Shown here: positions 17,150-22,870 of the stretch, piece after piece
Layout: every line of letters starts with the position of its first letter
Numbering within the stretch: position 1 is the stretch's first letter
Origin: an uncultured Lachnospiraceae bacterium
GTDB lineage: Bacteria; Bacillota; Clostridia; Lachnospirales; Lachnospiraceae
Direction of reading: 5' to 3'
DNA: 22,870 nt
NCBI GenBank assembly: GCA_934338765.1
Contig: CAKRHL010000015.1
Span: forward strand, 1-22,870
The notes under the pieces: model-generated
What the model was told of the DNA's origin: nothing
Database searches by the model: none
Seen by the model: the letters and a program-made list of their open reading frames with translations, nothing else
Made by a program: the position numbers and the translations under genes

Positions 17150-17196
17150 AAAACCGTATGCATGGCAGATCTCAACTCCGTCACACATACGGTTTT
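17150..17196 (-). terminator. Terminator of the DUF368/AI-2E operon
   Basis: AAAACCGTATG (17150-17160) pairs with CATACGGTTTT (17186-17196), 11 bp with a 25-base loop. On the minus strand the stem ends in GGTTTTTTAATAT, a U-tract. It lies just past the permease stop codon, facing the pyrG terminator. Confidence 0.8.
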
Positions 17197-17198
17197 AT

Positions 17199-18335
17199 TT
17201 AGTATTTTCGATATTCGTTGATGTCATGAGCCAGGATCTTGATGCCCCGGATATAGCTGTCAAACATGCCCTCCCGGTAACATTCCATCAGGATCATGCC
17301 CACCGGGATCCCGATGATCAGACCCAGCATACCGGCCAGCCGATAGCCTACCAGCATAAATACCAGAGTTTCAAAGGGACTTGTCCCGATGCTGTCTCCG
17401 ATCAGCTTCGGCTCCAGCGCCTGACGCACGATCAGAACCACAACATAGATCACTGCAAGGATCGCCGCATAGGTGTACGATCCTGTCACAAGGCGATATA
17501 ACGCCCATGGCACCAGCACCGTACCGGCTCCAAAGAACGGCAGGAAATCCACGATCGCGATCACTGCTGCCAGCAGCCCGCTGTAGCTGATCCCCATAAA
17601 AGCAAATGGGATCACCGTAATAAAGAAGATTACGATCATGATCTGGAAATGCGCCTTGAAATATCCGCCAATGGCCCGGATGAAGATTTTCTTGATCTTG
17701 TTCCAGATACGCTGGATCCCCTCCGGCGTCTTCTCCTGCAGAAGCTTTGTAAAATGGTCCTTCTCCACCGTCATGAAGTAAGATGCAAGGATCGTCAGGA
17801 TCGCATAGACCAGAAAGTCCATCAGAGAGCTTGCCAGAGAGCTTACCTTGGACAAGGATCCGGAATTGACCATCTTGAGCAGTCCGTCAATAGTCTTTTG
17901 TATATAATCGTCCAGTACATTTTCCCGCTGGTCAAATGCCAGCTTAACATCCGCCGGAATGATATTGTACTTCTGATGAAGCGACTGGAGCAAATGCTGC
18001 AGATTCCGCGTGACGGAGTCATATACCTCCGGAAGCTCTGTGACCCAGGAGCTAAACTGCGTTGCCACCAGCACCGCAACCCCATAGAATGCCGCGATCA
18101 ATGCCGCAAGCACCAGAATGATCACAAGCGCCGAGCCATGCTTCCGCATAAGCTTGATCCTCTTCTCCAGAAAGTGAATGATCGGATTGGCGATCATCGC
18201 CACGATCCATGCCACGATCAGCGGCATCAGAAAACGCACAAGCGGTGGCACCACAAAGATCAAAAGCAGAATGCCTGCCAGTGCAACACTAAGATTAACA
18301 AGGATCCGTCGATGCAAATCCCTTGGATCTTCCAT
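17199..18335 (-). CDS. AI-2E-family membrane permease
   Basis: A 378-residue integral membrane protein of the AI-2E transporter family (PF01594 type), which also includes sporulation protein YtvI. Two hydrophobic segments lie near the N-terminus (LVNLSVALAGILLLIFVVPP and the next helix, PLIVAWIVAMI), then one around VIILVLAALIAAFYGVAV, a long extracytoplasmic stretch, and four or five more helices. The signature-rich part GLLAAVIAIVDFLPFFGAGT lies about two-thirds along, followed by EPKLIGDSIGTSP. Family members export various small molecules or ions; the name AI-2E does not prove autoinducer-2 transport. GGAGG lies 9 nt before the ATG at 18335; the frame opens 12 codons earlier, without a good site. 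It is 17 bp after DUF368. Confidence 0.9.
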   Translation of the reverse strand: MEDPRDLHRRILVNLSVALAGILLLIFVVPPLVRFLMPLIVAWIVAMIANPIIHFLEKRIKLMRKHGSALVIILVLAALIAAFYGVAVLVATQFSSWVTELPEVYDSVTRNLQHLLQSLHQKYNIIPADVKLAFDQRENVLDDYIQKTIDGLLKMVNSGSLSKVSSLASSLMDFLVYAILTILASYFMTVEKDHFTKLLQEKTPEGIQRIWNKIKKIFIRAIGGYFKAHFQIMIVIFFITVIPFAFMGISYSGLLAAVIAIVDFLPFFGAGTVLVPWALYRLVTGSYTYAAILAVIYVVVLIVRQALEPKLIGDSIGTSPFETLVFMLVGYRLAGMLGLIIGIPVGMILMECYREGMFDSYIRGIKILAHDINEYRKY

Positions 18336-18352
18336 ACAGATCAACCTCCAAT

Positions 18353-19204
18353 CTACTCTTTGCCGAGACAAAGTGCGATCACGGTACCGATGATAAATGT
18401 AATCACTCCCGTGATGCCATCTACGACCGTCATGCCGGTCAGAGATACACTCATCAGAATAACAACCGGAGAAGCAACCACGAGACCCATAATACCGCTG
18501 TAGGTCAGCGCCTCATACTTCTCCATCAGCATCTCGATCAGCTTTGCTACCGCAAAGATACCAACAACCACGCCGATGCCAAACGGGATCAGCACCAGAC
18601 AGATATGAACCACCTGTGGAATATCAAATGCTACCAGGGCGGTAACCAGACTCTTGACGCTGCCGATCACCGGATAATAATATCCCATGGTCATAAGCAT
18701 CATAGATCCGCTCACTCCCGGGATCACCATGGTCGCTGCTGCGATCACACCCACAACCACAAGCTTCAGCAGGGATACCGGTGTCAATGTCAGCGCTACG
18801 TCTGCACCGTGACCGCCAAATATCTGCAGTAAGATAATGGATCCAAAAAATACAAGAAATACCAGTCCGTGGGATATACCCAGCTTCGTCCCCTTTAAAT
18901 GACCCGTGAGGATCGGCACACCTCCCAGAATCAAGCCAATAAATAACATGCATGTCTGAAACGGAATGTGCTCAAACATTGCCACGATAGCAAATGCCAG
19001 CCCTACAATGCCAACTGCCATACCCACAAAATACGGAAGCAGCGTCTTGATACTTTTGACCGGCTGCTGAAACAGATGTGTCACGCTGTAGATCAGCTTA
19101 TCATAGATACCCATGGACACCATCATCGTGCCACCGCTGACACCGGGGATTGCATTGGCAATGCCGATCACAACACCTCTCAATATGTCCTTAAACAAAT
19201 TCAT
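18353..19204 (-). CDS. DUF368 membrane protein, PopT-family undecaprenyl phosphate translocase
   Basis: A 283-residue, highly hydrophobic protein with about eight predicted membrane segments. The DUF368 signature occurs twice, IPGVSGG at 19-25 and IPGVSGS at 161-167, consistent with an inverted-repeat fold. Members of this family (PopT) have been reported to return undecaprenyl phosphate, the lipid carrier of cell-wall synthesis, to the cytoplasmic face. AGGAGG lies 8 nt before the ATG at 19204; the frame extends to 19243 but lacks a second site there. It is the first gene of a two-gene operon with the AI-2E-family permease. The family call is firm; the exact substrate here is inferred. Confidence 0.92.
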   Translation of the reverse strand: MNLFKDILRGVVIGIANAIPGVSGGTMMVSMGIYDKLIYSVTHLFQQPVKSIKTLLPYFVGMAVGIVGLAFAIVAMFEHIPFQTCMLFIGLILGGVPILTGHLKGTKLGISHGLVFLVFFGSIILLQIFGGHGADVALTLTPVSLLKLVVVGVIAAATMVIPGVSGSMMLMTMGYYYPVIGSVKSLVTALVAFDIPQVVHICLVLIPFGIGVVVGIFAVAKLIEMLMEKYEALTYSGIMGLVVASPVVILMSVSLTGMTVVDGITGVITFIIGTVIALCLGKE

Positions 19205-19316
19205 AACCTTTTCCTCCTGATCATCATTATAAACAAACCACATTTCATTGTGTGTACGGTTCGCTAAGTTAAATACCCCGCAAACATCCTCACTTTACCT
19301 TCGCGCGAATAAGCAC

Positions 19317-19345
19317 ATCATATCACATAATTATTTCTGTTACAA
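19317..19345 (-). promoter_or_regulatory. Promoter of the DUF368 operon
   Basis: On the minus strand TTGTAA (19340-19345) is followed after 17 bp by TATGAT (19317-19322), with TGA before it (extended -10). It leaves a leader of about 105 nt. A second TATAAT at 19226-19231 has no matching -35 and lies too near the ribosome binding site. Confidence 0.65.
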
Positions 19346-19444
19346 TTATTTCATCGTTCTTCACAAAATATTAAGATTTGAAGCTCTACCCATTCTTATT
19401 CTTTAATGATAAAATGGAATCATCATATAGGAAAGGATATATCT

Positions 19445-21595
19445 ATGATCAAAATAAATCAAAAAAAGAAACGCAGTATCACTGCAATGACCTGCCTTCT
19501 GGGGTTCTCGCTCTGCTTAACCCTGTGTCAGCCGGCAGCCGTCTCCGCCAATGCTTCGTCCGGCCCCATCGACCGGATGATCACCCGGGTAGATATTGCC
19601 AACGGAACGGACTCCATTCGTTCTTATGTCACGGACTCCTCCGGCGAGGTCTATACCGATCCTTCTGCAGACTCTGCAGGAATGAGTCTCAAAAAGGCTG
19701 CCTCCCTGCCATCGCGCTATGACCTGCGGGAGTATAATCTCACAACGTCCATCAAGGATCAGGGGGTTACCAATATCTGCTGGGCTTTCTCCGCGATCAA
19801 GGCGATCGAGTCTAACTGCATCAAAAACGGTCTTTTTACACCGGATACGGCTGACTTTTCCGAGAGTCACCTGGCGTGGTTTTCCTATCACCCGTCCACA
19901 GACACCTCCGATCCCACCTACCGTGACGGGATCTCCTCTGCTGCTGACACATCAGAAGCTTCCTTCCTGCCCAATCCGTTTGCCTATGGCAGCGTCGCCG
20001 GCACGATCCCATACGACAACGGCGGTTCCGCACTGCTCGCCAACTTTACTCTCGCCAAATGGTCCGGTGTAGAGCTGGAAAGTGCCGCTCCGTTTACCGG
20101 CAATACCAGAGAAAACGAATTGGCCATGGCCTACAGCATGGTTCAGAACGGGAAGCTGCGCAACGATTCCTATGCGCATCTGCAGAATGTTTACAACTTT
20201 GATGAATACCTCATCGGAAAGAATTACTATTATAATAGTTCTTCAATCATTCCGAAAATGAAGCAGGCAGTCATGGACTATGGTGCCATGTCGGTTTCCC
20301 TGTTTTACGACAGAGCCTTTCTCCATCAGTCCGGCAACGGTTATGCTTATTATCAAAACTATTATGCCGGGGCAGAGGCTGTAAAAAAAGCCAATCACAG
20401 CGTAACGATCGTGGGATGGGATGACGATTTTTCCGCATCCAATTTTTCCCGGACACCTGCCGGAAACGGCGCATGGCTTATTGCCAACAGCTACGGTACT
20501 TCCAGCAGCGATAACGGCTATTTCTGGCTATCCTATTACGACCAGTCGATCTGCGACTGCTCAAGCTTTCTGGCAGAGTCTGCAAACAACTATAACAACA
20601 TTTACCAGTACGACGGATTCGGCTGGGGTACCGTTTCATACTCTGACTCTTCCAGTCTGAAAACCGCCAATATATTCGAAGCAGACTCCGATTCCAATCA
20701 AAAGCTGCGCGCTGTCTCCTTCTATACTATGACAGATGACCAGCCATACCGTGTGGAGGTTTACCGCAGAGTGAAGTCAGGACCTACCGACGGCGTGCTT
20801 ATCGATGCCGCCACAACCACCGGCACCGCCGCCCAGAACGGATATCACACCGTTCCTCTGACAACAGCGGTCAATGTCGAGGCCGGTGAGCGTTTTTCCG
20901 TAGTTGTGACCTATATCCAAAGTGGTTCCAAAACCGTCTATGCTCCACTGGAGGGCCGGGACACCACAGACTCCTCACTGAGTATCTCTTACAACTCCCG
21001 GACGGGGCAGAGTTATCTGTATACCAAAAAGAACAGCAGATCCGCCAACACTGCCATCCGGTGGATGGATACCTCTGTACTGGGATACAATAATGTCTGT
21101 GTAAAAGCGTTTGCCGATAATACGGCTGAAGCCGCCGACACACTCCCTGCCGTTCAAAAGACGATCACACTGGGCAGAGGAGAAACCTGCCGGCTGCCGG
21201 GCAGATATACCGATTTTACCAGCAATGATCCGGGACTGGCCGCTGTCAGCAGCACCGGAAAGGCCACCGCACTCAAGCGCGGCAAGACATCTATTGTGGT
21301 GTCCGATGGAAACGAAAGCTGCCTGTATCGTTTTGTCATCAAGAAAGCACCGTCCAAGGTGAAGTTCAATCCTTCCAAAAGCACGAGAACCATCAAAAAA
21401 GGAAAACATTTCACCCTCCGTATAAAGCTTTCCTCCGGCTCTGCCAGCCGTAAGCTGAAATTTCATTCCTCCCGCCCGGGTATTGCCAAAGTGACCCGGT
21501 CCGGCAAAGTAACCGCACGCAAAAAGGGAACGGCAGTCATTACCGTAAGAACCTACAACGGCCGTAAGGCAAAGCTGAAGCTGACGGTGAAATGA
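19445..21595 (+). CDS. Secreted papain-family (C1) cysteine peptidase with Big2-like C-terminus
   Basis: A 716-residue exported peptidase. Residues 1-36 are a signal peptide (KKKR, hydrophobic core, cut near VSANA). After a short ~50-residue pro-like region, SLPSRYDLREYN begins the C1 domain: Gln106 (oxyanion), Cys112 (ICWAFSAIKAIES), His318 (NHSVTIVGWDDDFS) and Asn348 (WLIANSYGT). Residues about 385-555 (YNNIYQYDGFGWG onward) resemble the lectin-like domain that follows C1 domains in clostridial homologues. Residues about 570-716 hold two Big2-like Ig repeats ending TRSGKVTARKKGTAVITV. No LPXTG or membrane anchor is present, so it is released or held by its basic Big2 region. GGAAAGGAT fixes the ATG at 19445. 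It likely degrades external proteins or peptides. Confidence 0.9.
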   Translation: MIKINQKKKRSITAMTCLLGFSLCLTLCQPAAVSANASSGPIDRMITRVDIANGTDSIRSYVTDSSGEVYTDPSADSAGMSLKKAASLPSRYDLREYNLTTSIKDQGVTNICWAFSAIKAIESNCIKNGLFTPDTADFSESHLAWFSYHPSTDTSDPTYRDGISSAADTSEASFLPNPFAYGSVAGTIPYDNGGSALLANFTLAKWSGVELESAAPFTGNTRENELAMAYSMVQNGKLRNDSYAHLQNVYNFDEYLIGKNYYYNSSSIIPKMKQAVMDYGAMSVSLFYDRAFLHQSGNGYAYYQNYYAGAEAVKKANHSVTIVGWDDDFSASNFSRTPAGNGAWLIANSYGTSSSDNGYFWLSYYDQSICDCSSFLAESANNYNNIYQYDGFGWGTVSYSDSSSLKTANIFEADSDSNQKLRAVSFYTMTDDQPYRVEVYRRVKSGPTDGVLIDAATTTGTAAQNGYHTVPLTTAVNVEAGERFSVVVTYIQSGSKTVYAPLEGRDTTDSSLSISYNSRTGQSYLYTKKNSRSANTAIRWMDTSVLGYNNVCVKAFADNTAEAADTLPAVQKTITLGRGETCRLPGRYTDFTSNDPGLAAVSSTGKATALKRGKTSIVVSDGNESCLYRFVIKKAPSKVKFNPSKSTRTIKKGKHFTLRIKLSSGSASRKLKFHSSRPGIAKVTRSGKVTARKKGTAVITVRTYNGRKAKLKLTVK

Positions 21596-21624
21596 TCACG
21601 AGCATTTTCCTATACACTAAAAAC

Positions 21625-21676
21625 AGAGAGTGTCAGGGTTGATATCTTTCCATATCAAATCCACCTGACACTCTCT
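21625..21676. terminator. Bidirectional terminator between the C1 peptidase and the exonuclease gene
   Basis: AGAGAGTGTCAGG (21625-21637) and CCTGACACTCTCT (21664-21676) form a perfect 13-bp stem. Inside it TTGATAT (21639-21645) and ATATCAA (21652-21658) make a second stem with a short loop. TTTATT follows on the plus strand and GTTTTTAG on the minus strand, so it can end both convergent genes. Confidence 0.92.
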
Positions 21677-21692
21677 TTATTGTCTCTGTGTA

Positions 21693-22382
21693 TTATTTGG
21701 TATCGTCCTGTTTCTTATCATTGCCCTCTACATCCATAAACGCAGCAAAAAACTCCGGACACATGTCCATCAGGGTCTGCTCCTTGCGCTCCCGGCTGAC
21801 CAGATCCAGCACCGGTTTCATAACTGTCTGAAACCTCTCAGGATCCTTCGACAGTCTCAGGATCTCTGCAGTATTGACAGCATCCGCAAGAGCCGTATGC
21901 TGTGCTCCCTTAAACTCATAATCCGCAGCTGATACCGCATAGGAAAGCTTGATCCTGTGATGAAGCCCCAAAAGTCGTCGAAACTCCTCCTGAAAGTCCG
22001 TCCAGTGGCTCTCCATCCGCTGTATGATATCTCCCGGATAGCTCTTAAACAGTGCCTCATGCTGAAACTGACGGATGTCCGACATACTCCAGGAATAAAA
22101 CCGGGTCTCCTCCGGACCAATCCATTCCGAAAAATCATCCATGGCATCCGCAAACCCCGGTGCATCCTTTACCTTGTCATCCGTAATCCCTGTCAGCTCT
22201 ATGATCACCGCATCCATGGCACCAAACTCAGGTTTTACATAGCTCTGATATGTGTCGATCACCTCGTAATGCTCATCCATACGAACCGCACCGATCTCGA
22301 TCAGCTCGCTGGACAACTTATTCTTTCCGCGCCACTGCTTCTCTATTTTGTTCATTTCCAGATCTATCATGATATGTTGCAT
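21693..22382 (-). CDS. DEDDh-family 3'-5' exonuclease
   Basis: A 229-residue nuclease of the DnaQ/RNase T superfamily. The DEDDh active site is complete: Asp7 and Glu9 (IDLEMN), Asp102 (SWSMSD), His162 and Asp167 (QHTALADAVNTAEIL). The family removes nucleotides from the 3' end of DNA or RNA with two metal ions. It has no polymerase or BRCT domain, so it is a stand-alone enzyme like KapD- or RNase T-type proteins. The last ~20 residues are acidic and charged. GGGAG lies 7 nt before the ATG. It is divergent from veg. The substrate (RNA or DNA) cannot be told from sequence. Confidence 0.9.
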   Translation of the reverse strand: MQHIMIDLEMNKIEKQWRGKNKLSSELIEIGAVRMDEHYEVIDTYQSYVKPEFGAMDAVIIELTGITDDKVKDAPGFADAMDDFSEWIGPEETRFYSWSMSDIRQFQHEALFKSYPGDIIQRMESHWTDFQEEFRRLLGLHHRIKLSYAVSAADYEFKGAQHTALADAVNTAEILRLSKDPERFQTVMKPVLDLVSRERKEQTLMDMCPEFFAAFMDVEGNDKKQDDTK

Positions 22383-22444
22383 TTTATTACTCCCTATATT
22401 TTGTTATATTCGGCATTTTGTATCTCTACATATAGTGCCTAATA

Positions 22445-22473
22445 TTGACTTTTTCCCATTTTTATGGTAATAT
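22445..22473 (+). promoter_or_regulatory. Promoter of veg
   Basis: TTGACT (22445-22450) is followed after 17 bp by TAATAT (22468-22473). The leader before the veg ATG is about 75 nt. B. subtilis veg is known for a very strong promoter; this one has good but not perfect boxes. Confidence 0.6.
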
Positions 22474-22554
22474 TTTAGTGTACTGCTAACGATTGTTATC
22501 GAATCATCCCCCTATATTGATTCATGACAATCCCGTAATCAAAGGAGGCAAGCT

Positions 22555-22794
22555 ATGAGTCAATCTGATATCAACAAGGTTAGACGTTCTGTAGGTATGA
22601 ATATTGGCAGCAAAGTTAAAATCCGTGCAAACCGCGGCAGACATAAGATCGACATCACCGAAGGAACTATCAGCAAAACGTATCCAAGTATCTTTCTGGT
22701 AGAGATCGTAAATGATCTGGATGCAACAACCCAGACAGTTTCTTACAGTTATACCGATGTCTTAACTAAAGATGTTCAAATGCAGTTACTGTAA
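22555..22794 (+). CDS. veg: Veg family protein
   Basis: A 79-residue protein of the Veg (DUF1021) family, small SH3-like beta-rich proteins conserved in Firmicutes. In B. subtilis Veg is linked to biofilm formation and spore outgrowth. Family features seen are the N-terminal INKVRRSVGMNIGSKVKIRA, the GRHKIDITEGTI segment and the C-terminal TYPSIFLVEIV ... VSYSYTDVLT. AAAGGAGG lies 6 nt before the ATG, an almost perfect ribosome binding site. It is monocistronic with its own promoter and terminator. Confidence 0.95.
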   Translation: MSQSDINKVRRSVGMNIGSKVKIRANRGRHKIDITEGTISKTYPSIFLVEIVNDLDATTQTVSYSYTDVLTKDVQMQLL

Positions 22795-22804
22795 TTGATA
22801 ATTC

Positions 22805-22833
22805 AAAAGCCATCCATTCGTGGATGGCTTTTT
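22805..22833 (+). terminator. Terminator of veg
   Basis: AAAAGCCATCCA (22805-22816) pairs with TGGATGGCTTTT (22821-22832) around a TTCG tetraloop, an unusually stable loop. The A-run/T-run (GCTTTTTG) makes it work well on the plus strand and possibly on the minus strand. It lies 10 bp after the stop codon. Confidence 0.95.
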
Positions 22834-22870
22834 GAATGTATAAGAAAATGCTCGTAACACGGTGTAACGC

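Overview
The window looks like core chromosome of a Gram-positive Firmicute, most likely a clostridial Lachnospiraceae relative. The reasons are mid-range base composition, strong AGGAGG-type ribosome binding sites, sigma-A-type promoters with 17-18 bp spacers, an HprK that marks low-GC Gram-positives, a Veg protein, the pth-mfd-foldase-like gene order typical of Firmicutes, and secreted proteins with FN3 or Big2-like C-termini. I saw no tRNA, rRNA, CRISPR array, insertion sequence or prophage. No gene-free gap exceeds about 300 bases.

Layout. 1-731 (minus) is a G3E/CobW-type GTPase with a His-rich metal-binding tail, cut by the window edge. 844-1569 (minus) is a SpoU/TrmH RNA methyltransferase. 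1711-2166 (minus) is a CheX-like phosphatase with its own promoter. A long minus-strand run, 12386 down to 2253, is tightly spaced and probably co-transcribed: secreted C39-like protein, uvrC, hprK, degenerate HD-GYP protein, pth, mfd, SurA/PrsA-like lipoprotein. It mixes nucleotide excision repair (uvrC, mfd), translation quality control (pth) and carbon catabolite control (hprK).

12498-15251 (minus) is an ftsH gene whose single open frame continues into a complete Cof-type HAD phosphatase. This FtsH-HAD fusion is the most unusual object in the window. A Shine-Dalgarno-like GGAGG followed 5 nt later by an in-frame CTG sits exactly at the junction, as if the phosphatase had once been (or still is) translated independently. 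Divergent from it is pyrG (15453-17060, plus). The pyrG terminator faces the terminator of a two-gene minus-strand membrane operon, a DUF368 lipid-carrier translocase (PopT family) followed by an AI-2E-family permease. Divergent from that operon is a secreted papain-family (C1) cysteine peptidase with C-terminal Big2-like repeats (19445-21595, plus). It shares a convergent bidirectional terminator with a DEDDh 3'-5' exonuclease (21693-22382, minus). The window ends with veg (22555-22794, plus) and its UUCG-loop terminator.

Several starts were moved inward from the longest open frame because a clear ribosome binding site marks a later codon (cheX, mfd, hprK, pyrG, AI-2E permease, DUF368, C1 peptidase). 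ftsH appears to start at TTG and uvrC at GTG. All family names come from recognising motifs by eye; no database search was run.
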